Positions 25,105 through 36,577 of a DNA stretch of 64,000 bases are shown here, piece by piece. The notes beneath the pieces are model-generated. The model saw only the letters and a list, made by a program, of their open reading frames with translations, searched no databases and was not told where the DNA came from. The DNA lies in assembly GCA_013399305.1 (NCBI GenBank), contig VXAI01000035.1, positions 5,650,646 to 5,714,645 on the forward strand, in the 5' to 3' direction. Each line of letters opens with the position of its first letter. Position 1 is the stretch's first letter. This stretch comes from Rostratula benghalensis (lineage: Eukaryota; Chordata; Aves; Charadriiformes; Rostratulidae). Both the position numbers and the translations under genes were made by a program.

Positions 25105-27994
25105 TGTGTATCCTAACTTTCTCTGTTAGAGGGTCATAGTTGCCTTTATTATAGTATTTTTTAATTCACCTGTTTCTACGTCATATATAATACAATTTAA
25201 TTAAAGCCAGAGCTAAGGAGTGCCTCTTCCAGCGAAAGAAATTCGAATACTTCTGGGTACTTGAATAATTCTGAACTGTATTTCAGAGGGAGCAGTGAGC
25301 AGGTGTTGGGGAAGAGAGATGAGTTCTGAGAATAAAAAAATAAAGAGGATCTGTCTGGAAGAGGAGTAGCCCACAGATGTGTTCGCTGATTCATCGGAAA
25401 TTAAAAGCAGATACAACAGTTTGGGGAAAAAGTTCTGCAATACCAGGTCTGCCGCTGTGTACAGACACTTACGGTATTGTTCTCTAGTTCAGGAGGGAGA
25501 GGCTTTTGATGTTGTATGCCAGTCTGGTCTCATCCAGCCCAGATTATAGTCTCTTGTGGGTAGACATCAGTCATAAACAGATTGGAAAATTTAGACACTT
25601 TTCTTGGAAGGAAGCATAGGGGGATTTTTTTGTTGTGTATTTTTTTTCAGTGCACCACTGATTTCAAAGCTATGTGGTTTGGGCGTTAGCCCAGAATTCT
25701 TGGGTTTCTATTCTCCTTGTTCATCTTATAAAGCATAAATATCATATTTCCTCTATAGGAAAATATATACATACTTGTGTATCTGTGTGTATAATACATC
25801 TGCATTTGTGTGGACGTGGAATTGTTAATATTATGAGTTTTCAGGATGAAGGTACTGGATGCTGAATACAGCAAAGCAGCATTAGGGAAAAGGAGCTCAA
25901 CATTGGAAAGGAAACCGATCCCTGTTGTGGCAAACCCATCCTCATGTCTTACTTCTGCTACCCCAGTGCCCTGGACTGGCAAGTCATCTTTAATGCTGTT
26001 CATTAACTGCTGGTGGTTGGCGCGGGCCAGGGATGGAAAGAAGCCACGGCAGAGAAAACCAGGTGCTGGGGGGAGCTGTTGGCAGCTCAGAGAAATTCTC
26101 TACCTCATGCATCAGCACTGGCCATTCCCCTACGCTCCGTCAGAGGATGGTGAAGTCCTCTCTTCTGTGGTGACTCAGGAGCTTTGGGCAGGGGTTGCAG
26201 TGACTAATGGGTCGGTAGCACATGCTTTGAAAACAGGCTCCTTTGCTCTGATGCCCTGGCCAAATACTTTCCTGGAGAATTGGATGGGATGCTTTTCCCC
26301 TGGAATTCCAGATGCACAGAGTATTCCTTGCTGCTCGCTGATGTAGGCTGCCAGCTAGTCAAGGTTAAGGTATGCTGTCTATTCTGTGAATACCTCAAGG
26401 ATTCTCTGAATATATCCACTACAATAGTGCTGAAGAAACCATATTGCAGTTACCCACAAAGAGTGAAAAAATGGTGGAATCTGACCTTTCCCGTAAGCAC
26501 AGCATTTACTCTTGTTCTATTTTCAAGAAAGAAGCAATAGACACACATCTCATTCAATCACAGCTGAAAACTGAGCTGAAAGAGCTATCTTTCCTTCTTT
26601 GACTGTGCTCCGTGCTCAGAGAGGGCTGGAGTTGGGCTTCATCCAAACAGCAGTCAAGTGATCAGAAAGTGGGATTGGTGAGTGATGGGGCAGAGGGTGC
26701 CCGAGCATGGGTGTAGCGTAACGCACAAGTGCAATGAAAACACTCTCACTGAGCTCTTGCACTTGGAGGTAGACTTCAGATAACGTGTTGACAGCATCAG
26801 TCAAAGAAAAATAACATTCTATCCAGTCCAGTGCTCTTGACGCTGTGTAGAAAATTGCCGAGGGGCTGTGAAAGGCGCTCTCTGTTGAAATAGGATGGTG
26901 TGTATAACCTCCGCTTTCTGCGTGCGCTCTCAGTGACACAGGATGGAAGAGGTGGATGATCTCACCAAAAGACAATGACAGCAGCCCTGGTTACAGCAGT
27001 AATGATACTGAAAAACAGTAGCTTAATATGGTTCATTGCTATGGGGGGGGATTTTACTTCTAAGGTTATAGTTCAAATCCTCCAGCTTGAAGCAACTTGT
27101 ATTGCCTGTTGGTTGAGGCAAGGTTGTATGCAGCAGAAGCTCTGGTTCAGCTATTGAGCTGTGTGAATTCAGGGTAGTTAGCAAAACATAAGTATGTTGG
27201 CTGCATATCTGGAAAAAATGGTTATTTGTTGGTTCCAAAGTAACTATGTTACTGACCACCAATAATGTTTTCTGGAATAGGAACGCTCTTTGATTCAGTA
27301 ACTTCAGTACAGCACCAGTAGATACAGTTGTGCTGTGGCTTTGAGAAGCAACCACTGTACAAATAATTATTTTTTTAATTGTCCAGCTGCATATTAAACA
27401 GATTTCTGCTAGCAACTCTGCTTATTTCAATGGGACAGCTTTCTAAGTAGTTCCCATTTGTTAAATAATGGTCACAGCATTGGACCCCGTTTTCTGTCCT
27501 TAAACTGCTTTGAGATCTTTGGGGGCTGCACATGAAATTATATTGCTATGTATAATTCACAGGGTGTCATCAGTTGAAAGCTTCTTTGTGTTTTGTGCAT
27601 CAAACACCATTCAGGCCACCTGGCAGTTGGCTCCAGATAATGATACCATGACAGGAAGACAGACGGTCAGATGTTGCCAAAACTATTAAACAGCCCATCT
27701 GCCTGCTGTATACCAGGATAAACACTGTGCTGCAGGTACCAGTAGATATCTCTTGGGTAGAGAAGGAAACATCTTCCACCTACCAGTGTTGGTAATGTGG
27801 GTTACAGCTCTTTGAAGAGACACAAGCAGTGGCTTCAGTCAGCATCGGGGTGTTTCCACTATGCTTTGTCTTGTTCAGGTCAGTATTAGTAGTAACACCA
27901 GTAACACGTGCTAGATGCACCAAAAAATTATCAAGTCTGTGGCAAACCTGAAAAGTTGATTTAGTTTTAGTCTAATGGGTGTTCCCCTCAAAAC
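25105..27994. other. Unique non-coding sequence
   Basis: A 166-codon open frame (25846-26346, plus) lies here, but it has no recognisable domain, overlaps other frames and has no splice or initiation context that stands out. A run of G occurs at about 27043-27050. No interspersed repeat was recognised. Confidence 0.5.
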
Positions 27995-29013
27995 ATGGAG
28001 TCATAAAATGGTTATAAACTTGAAGGAGACCTTAAAGATCATCCAGTTTCACCCCCCCGCCACAGACAGGGACACCTCCCAGTAGACAGGGTTGCTCGAA
28101 GCCTCATTCAGCCTGGCCTTGAACACTTCCAGGGATGGGCCATCCACAACTTCTTTGGGCAACCTGTTCCAGTGCCTCACCACCCTCACAGTAAAGAATT
28201 TCTTCCTCATATCTAATCTAATCTTTACCAGTTTAAAACCATTACCCCTCCTCCTCTCACTACGCTCCCTGAAAAAGAGTCCCTCCCCATCGCTCATCTA
28301 GGTACTGGAAGGGGCTATAAGGTCTCCCTGGAGCCTTCTCCAGGCTGAACAACACTAACTCTCAGCCTGTCTTCATATGAGAGGTGCTCCTGTCCTCCAG
28401 TCATCTTTGTGGCCGCCTTCTGGACTTAGTCCAACAGGTACATGTCCTTATTATGGTGGGGCTCCAGAACTGGATGTAGTATTCCAAGTGGGGCCTCACC
28501 CGAGCACTGCTCTGAGTAGAGAGGAAGAATCGCCTCCCCTGGCCTGCTGGACATGTTTCTTTTAATGCAACCCAGGTATGGTTGGCTTTATGCTCTGCGT
28601 GTGCACATTATTAGGTCATGTTGAGCATTTCATCCACCAACACCCCCAAGTTGTCCTTCTCAGGACTGCCCTCAATCGTTCTCTGTCAAACCCACATTTG
28701 TGTTTGGGGTTTCCTCAACCCACATGCAGGACCTTCGCACTCAGCAAAACTTCATGAGGCTTGCACGGGCCCACCTCTCAAGCTTCTCCAGGTCCCTCTG
28801 TATGGCATCCCTTCCCTCCAGCATGTTGACCACTGCACACAGCCTGGTGTCATTGGCAAACTTGCTGAAGGTGCAAGTTTCAATCCCACTATCCGCATCC
28901 AACAAAGATGTTAAACAGCACGGGTCCCAGTACCAACTCCTGGGGAATGCCACTCATCTCTACTCATCACTTGGACATTGAGACATTGACTTCAACTCTC
29001 TGACTGCGGCCAT
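27995..29013 (-). mobile_element. CR1 LINE, about 1 kb 5'-truncated copy, minus strand
   Basis: The plus strand begins with a reverse-complemented CR1 3' end (gagtcataaaatgg, then gaaggagaccttaaagatcatcc). It continues through the ORF2 C-terminal region (28049-28297) into the reverse transcriptase domain (28741-28953). The minus-strand peptide there includes CTFSKFANDTRLCAVVNMLEGRDAIQRDLEKLERWA. The catalytic FADDT motif of CR1 reverse transcriptase reads FANDT, so an active-site aspartate is lost, and the ORF is broken by several frameshifts and stops. Similarity ends near gcggccat at about 29013. No complete ORF1 or 5' end is present. This is a dead copy; its preserved order makes it a useful reference for the deletion in the copy at 63.5 kb. 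Confidence 0.95.
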
Positions 29014-29354
29014 TTTGATGGGTTCTTCTTCTGGCTGTTGGCACTGAGAGCAGAGCAAGTGTAATGCACTGAATGAGAGCTTGTTTTCATAGAGGAAAAA
29101 TAGCTGTTTTCTGCTGTTATGCTGATAATATGAGTTCCCAGTACTGGTTGTTAGAATAATACTGCCGGCAGAGTGAGAGAAACAGAGAGACAAGAGGGAT
29201 CGTGTTTCATGGGCCATAAACTGGGGCACACTAAAATAATCCTCTCAGATATGGTCAACTGAATATGAATCCGTACAATCTTGAACACACTCTGCATGAA
29301 CTCAGAATTAATCATCAGAAAAAATGAACCCGTGAACACAGAGCTAGATGTCAG
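29014..29354. other. Unique non-coding sequence
   Basis: No gene or repeat was recognised in this stretch. Confidence 0.5.
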
Positions 29355-29600
29355 GAGGAATATTTTGTTCTCATGGTGAAATATTCAAGATCAACTCGCG
29401 GCATTGTCCTACAAAGAGCGTCATAAAAACTAAACCAAAAGATGTCATTATGAATTATTTGCTGGGAGCCTGACTATCCCTTCTTCAGTATATTATGATG
29501 CCGTGTGGCATTTATTTTCCAAAGACATTAGGAAGTGCAAAGTCCATCATTAAATAAAGCTCAGCTGGAAAACAGTGATGTTTTTGCCTCTGATAGCAAC
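29355..29600. promoter_or_regulatory. Candidate conserved non-coding element
   Basis: The block is repeat-free and AT-rich without low complexity. Motifs include gaatattttgttctc, gaaatattcaagatc, atgaattatttgctggg, gccgtgtggcatttattttcc and catcattaaataaagctc. There is no credible exon. This is inference from texture only; the edges are approximate. Confidence 0.2.
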
Positions 29601-30950
29601 CTTGGGCCCTCTAAGACTGATACTTAGTAATCCTTTGAATTAATACTTCAAACAATTTGAAAAGTGAGCTTTCCTTCTAATACTGACATGTCTACTGGAC
29701 TGATGTCTACAAGCGTGGAAAAAAGAGGTGTCTGCTGCTCTGGTGAGGCTCCTTGTCCTGGACTTGGCAGTCGATAATGAGCATTGTGGTGACGGTGGGA
29801 AAGGCAGTGGTCGCTGAATCCTGAAGTTCATTCCAAAGTTCAGTCGTCAGTAGTTTTATCAATATATAGTCATGTAATGGGACAAATATGTTGTCCTGGG
29901 AGGAAAGTGGATTATGCTTCTTTTAAAGATGGGACAGCAGGTCACAGACCAATTACTTTGCAAGGAAACCAAGTGAATTTTTCTTGAGTAAAGCTGTCCC
30001 AATATCTCCGCCATAAAGAAAGTATTTTCAAATAGTGTTTTGATTATAATCTTTATTTTTATTTTATTTTGTTTTATTCAAAAATAAGAGATACTTTGGA
30101 GCCTTACCCAACCCTTGGTTCATTGCAGCTTTGAATGCCTGAGACCACTGTACAGATCTCTTGACTTATCCTCTTTCTGGATCCCCATGATGTAGCTTGG
30201 AAAGGAATGAGAGGCAGAGGGGAAAGTGAGACTTCTTAATGTGCCTCGGGAATTCACGACAGATCTCGAATCTCTCTAGGAATGTTTTTCTTGTTTCACT
30301 CTATTGGGAATTGGCTCTGACATAGTAAAAAACATTTTCAGAACAAGTCTCTTTCATTTTCTTGGCCTCTCTATTGCTCTTGTCACTGACCCAAAGCCTT
30401 TTGATTTTTTTATTTTTTTTTTTCTTTTGACGGTCTTGAGTTAATTGGCCTCAATGAAAAGTGTTTTGTTTCCTGCAGAAACTTGGCTGTGAGAAAAAGT
30501 GTGGAGGTTGGGAGAAATCTGGGACAGGCCAGTGCCAAAGGGCTTATATAATAGCCCAGAATAGTCAGCCAAAATATAGTGTGAGAGCTTTATAGGTGGG
30601 GTTCAGTGGGATGAAAAATACTACAGGGCTTGGACACAAAAATGCCAATAGGGCCAGCAAAGAATTTCTTGCTTCTCTCAAGGATGATATCAATTTCATC
30701 CAGTGAAGGGAGCAGATAATTATCGATGCAGATAATTATTGGCTGAACTCTTGTAAGAATGCATATTCTCCTAGTGCTTTTACTTAATAGCATGAGTGTC
30801 TGTTTAGGCAAGGGGATTTTTTTTCCCCTGTTCAGGTTCTGTTCACCCCTAAATCCATGTGCTCAGTGCTCTGTCATCTTCAACCCAGCTGAAAGTCAGG
30901 ACCACAGATTGCACAGGGGGATGCCTTCTAGGCATTTTTTTCTGTTGTTT

Positions 30951-30987
30951 TTAGTGAGTTTCTGGTACCATTAGTGAGTTTCTGGTA
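30951..30987. repeat. 17-bp direct duplication (period 20)
   Basis: ttagtgagtttctggta occurs at 30951-30967 and again, exactly, at 30971-30987, separated by cca. This looks like a local replication-slippage duplication. Confidence 0.95.
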
Positions 30988-31129
30988 AGATTTGGCACAA
31001 GGGGAAACTTTTCAGTGTTGTGATCAAGAATAAAGAGCTAAGCCAGACAGGTAGATAGGCCCAGAAGTGAATTTGAGTGCTTTGAGCCTAAAGGTAGAAG
31101 GCAGCAGTTTCCTTAAGTAGTTTTCTGTA

Positions 31130-31185
31130 GCACAGAGCTCTGGTCAGCTCCCTTGAATTCAATGGGAGTCTCATTATTGGCTTTA
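31130..31185. repeat. Possible ancient amniote repeat fragment
   Basis: The core gctcccttgaattcaatggg resembles the near-palindromic cattgacttcaatggg motif found in many copies in reptile genomes, as I recall it. A related core (gctcccattgactccagcgg) lies at about 45413-45432 in this window. The family is not named with confidence. Confidence 0.3.
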
Positions 31186-31859
31186 AGGGAAGAAGATGGG
31201 ATTCCGTAAAGAGATTATTTCATCCCACCAAACATACATCCTGGCCCACTTCTCCATGGTCAGACACTGAATTGGCCTCAGTGTGAACCACTCATCCATG
31301 GGTATGGCCTTAACAGCCAGGGAAGGTCCCACCATCACCCTCAGGATTTAGGGTACTTCCCCTAGATTTGGAGTAAAAGAGAGAGGCTGAGGGTCAGGAA
31401 TTCACCCACAGTAACAGAGACCTGGGCTTAGTTGAGAGCGGTGGAAATTATTTATGTCTTGTTTTGTTGGCTGAATCAGATGGTTGAAGGAAAAGTTATA
31501 TTGGGTCAATGCCGAACAAAAATGTTTTCATTTTCTCACCAAAACAAAAGCCTGGAATAAAATTCAGGCTATGCAAAAAGTGTTTAATTGTTTAATTTAA
31601 TGTCCGTGTTTGTGTTCTTTTTGAAATGAAATGTACATATATTACATTTCAGTAAATTATTTCTGAATGGTTTTAAATAAAAGCGTGATTATTTCTTTTT
31701 TTTATTCTTTTTTTTTTTTGAAATGGTAAAAGAGAGTATTACAGTACTCTTAAATTCCTCGTCAGTATTCCTCAGCAAATGTAATTTGGGAAGGGAACTG
31801 TTTTGGTTAACACAAAAAATGCATTTTTTGGCAGATAAATTACACAATCTAAACCATCC

Positions 31860-31925
31860 CCACTGCATACAGTTCCCAGCTCTGTCACGAACTCCCTGTT
31901 TAATCCTGAGACCTGTTGACTTATT
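31860..31925 (+). mobile_element. Possible MIR core fragment
   Basis: cccagctctgtcacgaactc, ccctgtttaatcctgag and ctgttgacttattt follow the MIR order (ctctgccactgactc, ctgtgtgaccttggg, caagtcactta). Divergence is high and no head or tail is recognisable. Confidence 0.35.
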
Positions 31926-33349
31926 TGTAGGACTGGTACATACACACAGCCTGAGAATGTGCAGCTGTACCTTTAGGACAGCCCATGGTTGGGGAAAGGG
32001 AGGATGGGACTGCTCCGTTTGTCTTTTAAGGAAGATTTCCTTGTCTAAAAGTAAAGCCTTAATTGGGGAGAGGTTATTTTTCTTTCTTTTTTTCAAAATA
32101 AAAATTCCATATTGTATCTTCCCTGTTCCTCTAAGCTCTAAGTGATTCTTTCTGTTCTGTATTTTGTAATCTTTGGGGACAGTTGCAATGGTGGTTTGAT
32201 TCAGTGTGACTCAGCTAACACTATTTAGCTTCTAACCCATAATGCTTCAAAACACGCAAGCCCTGACTTATCTCAAGCAAATGACTGCTTCCCCTGGAGT
32301 CAGCTAAGGCTGCTGGTGTTATTAAAGTTAAGCAGGAGTCTCCTTGTTCTGCTGTGTTCAGGTTTAAACAGTAAGGTGATGACACTTCTCTTTTGCTTTT
32401 GCTATTTCTTGCAGTTGTTCTCCTTCCTTTTGGTACGTGTGGTTAAAAGCAGTCCATCATGTTGCAGACTCTGTAAACTGTGGGTTGCTTAATTTGTGTG
32501 ATTCATAACACAAGAAAAAAAAAGAACCATCATCATTCTTGGTATTACATCCAGCTCTGTTACCCAGAGCATTGACCTTGACCAGCTAATGATAGGTATT
32601 TAATATACGTGCGGGTGTGTATATAGAGACATAAATATTCATTATGTGAGGTCTGAGATCGTAAGGGAACGCTGGCAGTGCCAAGTTTTGTTCGATGCTT
32701 CAGGCCTCCAGCTGTGCCAAACTCTGGGTTCCCTTAATGTACCATTAAAACAAAACCCAGGCTTTGCTTGAATGTCATCCAGCTTTATTAAGAGAAAGAT
32801 CAAGCATAATCTTATTAAGCTTGTCACTCAGAAACCATAAGGGTGCAGCCTTGGTGTGTCTAGTTGGTCCACATGTGCGAACAATTTTGCCTCCTGATGC
32901 TCAAACAGGGGCTGTTATTCTTTAATGAAGGCTGTAGCAGAGCTACAAACTGCAAGGCGAGCGTGGTGATGTGTGTGTGCACACACTCGTGTGTTAACAG
33001 AAAAGGGGTGAAGGCATAGATTGTTTGCTTGGATTTTAACGTATTCCTCAAGCATGCTTGAAGCCACATAACCACAATGTTTTTCAGAGTCTGTTGTGTA
33101 TATTTTGAGGTTTCTAAACTTCTATAATAACTTACTCAACTTTTGGATGTGACCATGTGTCACAGTAGACAGCTATGTCATGGAAAACTGACAGGATCCC
33201 TGAGTCTCCCTCTTTTTGGTTTCACCAGAAGTCTGTTCGCTGGGCCAATATTATGAAAGAGATGTTCAGATAAATCATGCTTATCTTCATTGTTGCTCCT
33301 TTTCCCCAATGTTCACAGCTGGGCAGCAGGAGATAGCAGTGAAAACCAC

Positions 33350-33385
33350 TAGTGTTTATACCAGTGTAAAACCAGAGTAATGCAG
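33350..33385. repeat. Possible ancient amniote repeat fragment
   Basis: tttataccagtgtaaaacca followed by gagtaatgcagtgg resembles a widespread sauropsid repeat with a tttacaccagtgtaaaac-agagtaactcc core, as I recall it. It is too short to assign to a family or strand securely. Confidence 0.35.
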
Positions 33386-36029
33386 TGGTGGTTCAAATCA
33401 AATATTTCTGCTTGCTCAAAACATGGATGTATATAGAAAATCTGTGTGTTTATACATTTATACAGAAAAAAACCACCCCTAAATTGAAATTAGTCAGGAT
33501 GTTTTGCCATGTGGCTGGGAATAGATCTGTGTGGGTGGAATTCACAAAGATAAATAGTAATGAGTGGAATGTAGATACACATTTGATGGTCTAATTAGGA
33601 ATAAATTTGCAATAAAAAATAATAACTCTGCAGGCATAGCACGTACAAATTAGTATTTCAGGAATACAGCTTTCCATGATTTTTGGTCAATTAAACTTAA
33701 CATCTGTGAGCAAGGTATCTTTTGTGCACGGGGATGTGGAGGCCTCATATGACTTCTTGCATGCGCAAAGTGGCTTATGAATGGAAGCGTGTGCAGGATG
33801 GAGCTGATCACTCCTGGGCTGTGACAAGTTGTGTCCAAGACAGGTGTCACGTGAGCTTGGGATTGACCACTTTTATATCCATGCAACACCTTTAGAAGAT
33901 CTCTAAATACGGCAGGACTGTCTTTTGTTCTTTTTTCCAGTATAGAGATGGTCTTTTTGACAAGATTTACTGACCATTTTTAGCCATTGCTGGCTAGAAA
34001 CCCCGACTCCTTCCTACCACAGGACCTTTAGCCAAAGGACTGTTTATCCTTCACAGAGCATTTCTTTCTTCTGTTTTGCTTTTGAAGAAAGAAAAAAAAT
34101 AAAGAAAAGGCAGAGTCGAGGACTCTCCTAATGCTTTAAAAATATTTCAGTCAAAATGCCCCGTGGAGATAGTTTTCTCCCAAGATCATTTAGGGTCAAA
34201 CTGACCTGATCCATCATGGCCAGGCAGAGCTGATCCTGCATTATGACACTTAGTTGGACCAAAATGGGTACTTTCTAGCTCAGTTTTTTGTTATTCCACA
34301 GCCTCTGGCATGCTTTGCACTTCAAAAGAGACAGATCTCCAAATCTAGCTACTCTAGATCTCTTTACAAACCACATCTATCTGAGGCTCTTGCAACACCA
34401 TATTAACATTGCTTAATAAATGTCTGTGGTGTGTTCCTGCCTTCCTTCTCTCCTCAGGGGCAACAGTTTGTTAACCTGCCTTGTTTTGTGGGTTTGATTC
34501 CTGGTGTTAGAGCAGGCATGAATCAGGCAGCCAACCTTGAGCCTGGAGTGGAAGGTGGGAAGCAAGACCCCGTTTACTCCTCCTGAAATGCCACAGCAGC
34601 ACCATCTACACCTGGTGACCCCAATCTGAAAGGGTTTTGTGGACTACTGGGGCTTGTTTCTCCTCCTTTCACAGAAGGAAGGGCTTCAGCCTACAACCTC
34701 AAAGCACTCCCTGAAAAAGTCCATTTGCTGCACTGGCAAGGCTCACCATAATGGCACAAATGCATTTTTAGTTGAATTAAAAAGCTCAGGAAGGTCTTTT
34801 AAGGCAGGTCTCCCCTGTGTGGTTGAGTGAATTTGGAGATGCCTTGTGTTATTCAGAGGGAAATGATCTACGTAACACAAAGCTGTTTTCAATGGAGACA
34901 TTACATCAAACCTTGAAAGTCATGCAATTGTGCTAAACTGCCTTTTCAGCAGCGCCAGCTAAAACCACAGAGCAAAACTACATGCAACTGCTTTTAATCC
35001 ATGATGAAGGACAAACTTGGAAATGTGCTTATTGCCATGTGCTCCCCTGTATGTCAGAAGAGAAAGGCTTGAGTCCAAACTGGAGACCAGGCTAGATGTG
35101 TCGTGCAGACCCAGGGACTGAGTGAGACACATCTCAGCAAAACCAGAAGGGAGCCAGCAAGAAGAGGGCACATGCATATCTTGACACAGATGAGTTGGGG
35201 TCAGGGAGAGGGGAGTCTTTCCACAGAGTTCTTGCCCTCAGGTGATGATGGAGACCTCAACACCACTGAATGTGCTTTACTTCCAGTTGTTCGCACTGAC
35301 AGTGCTGGTTAATTGAGAGAAAAGGCCATTTTCATGTTTGAGTGACTTCACCTTATTCACAGCCTGATTTGTGAACTTTCTATAGTGTTTTTCTGCAACA
35401 ACAGTGACATCCAGTGGCCAGTTCGAATTTTCTGGGAAAAGCATGAACCATTGACTGTCTTAACAGTAAGTATAAGGTGGCCAGGTTTTGGTTTCCTTGA
35501 AGAGTTTACTTTTTAAAAAAAATCTGGTAAAATGGGTTCTATTTTCCTGTACTAGCAGTGCGCTGCTCAAGAAGTGGACTAGAAAGCATCAGTACTCTCT
35601 GCTCCAGCACAGTTTGTCCCATGTCCATAAACTTCAGGGGACCAGCAATTTGCTTGAGGAATCAGTGTTTTTTGCTATGGCATCACCATGTTTTTTCACT
35701 TCTGAGACATCCATAATCCAAATAAACCACCAGAAAGGAGCTCCTGGAAAAGATGAAGAAACCAGTGTAGCTTGTAAAACAGTTGACTGTGAGGTCAAAG
35801 CAACCAAGGATCCGTGTCCTGTCAACTGGGAGCTTAGATTTGTGGTTTTCAAACAGAGAATGACAGCCTGTCTTGTAGTCTTGTGCAGTAGTTTCACAGA
35901 TTTGACAGACGTTGCCCCCAACTAACTTTCCTGGCATGGTTTAATCTCTCACTGGAGTGAGGTTACAATGGTTTTTTAATTCAGTTTAGAGCTGTGACTG
36001 TGCAAACTGGAGGAATTGGGGGAGACTAA

Positions 36030-36190
36030 TGAAAAAGTCAGTGGGCAGGTTCAAAACAAACATAAGGAATTGCTGTTTCACACAATGTGTAACTACATTG
36101 CAGCCACAGGATATTGTGGAAGCCAAATGCCTACATGAGACCAAAGAGGGATTAGACAAACTCAGTAGGCTAGCTCTGGAAGTCACTAAA
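36030..36190 (+). mobile_element. Ancient L3/CR1-clade LINE 3' fragment, plus strand
   Basis: The segment matches the C-terminal end of ORF2 of older CR1-clade LINEs: a ggttcaaaacaaacataagg block, ctgtttcacacaatgtgtaa, then gccacaggatattgtggaag and gggattagacaaactca. In translation, pieces such as RFKTNIRN, CFTQCVTTL, PQDIVEAK and GLDKL are visible in order. It is more diverged than the avian CR1 copies in this window and lacks a recognisable 3' terminus. Family placement (L3 versus an old reptilian CR1) cannot be settled by eye. Confidence 0.6.
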
Positions 36191-36517
36191 CTCCTGATTC
36201 CCAGAGCTGGCAATGATATGCCATGGTCCTCACCAGTGTTTATTTCCTACAGAAAGCTCCTATCAACATTCATTTAACCTGCCAGAAGCCTCTGTCTAAG
36301 GCAGGCAAAGATGCTGCATTTCATAATACTGTCTGTGTCCTAAGAAAAGCTGAGGTCCCACAAAATCTGGTCCTTGCTGGACCACACCTCAGAAATGTCT
36401 CCACGAGCTCAGTGAGACACACTGCATGCAAAAAGCTCTTTTGTTGACCAAGGAGCTTTCCAAGGCTTGAGGCTGCCCTGAGTTCAGACTCCATGGAATC
36501 ATTGTAGGTGGTTTAGT

Positions 36518-36577
36518 AACACCTTCACAGTTACCTTCTTTCAACGCTAAAACACCTTCACAGTTACCTTCTTTCAA
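36518..36577. repeat. Tandem 27-bp exact duplication (period 33)
   Basis: The 27-bp unit beginning aacaccttcacag and ending cttctttcaa is present at 36518-36544 and identically at 36551-36577, separated by the 6-bp spacer cgctaa. The exact identity in otherwise unique sequence suggests a recent local duplication. Confidence 0.95.

Larger units (their letters stand above)
29601..36029. other. Unique non-coding sequence with minor simple repeats
   Basis: No exon was recognised. Contents seen: a (TTTTA)n patch near 30051-30078, a 17-bp direct duplication at 30951-30987, a T-rich tract at 31695-31719, and faint ancient repeat motifs near 31145 and 33355 (listed separately). A 145-codon plus-strand frame at 35488-35925 shows no family motif. 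Confidence 0.5.

Noticed and set aside
25846..26346. 166-codon plus-strand frame
   Set aside because: No recognisable domain, irregular composition rich in Trp/Cys/Pro as in random frames, and overlapping shorter frames on both strands.
28049..28297. Protein-like minus-strand frame with RRGNGFKL and RKKFF blocks
   Set aside because: CR1 ORF2 tail within the long CR1 at 27995-29013.
35488..35925. 145-codon plus-strand frame, with shadow frames on the minus strand
   Set aside because: No family motif, and it begins in A/T-rich low-complexity sequence; consistent with chance.
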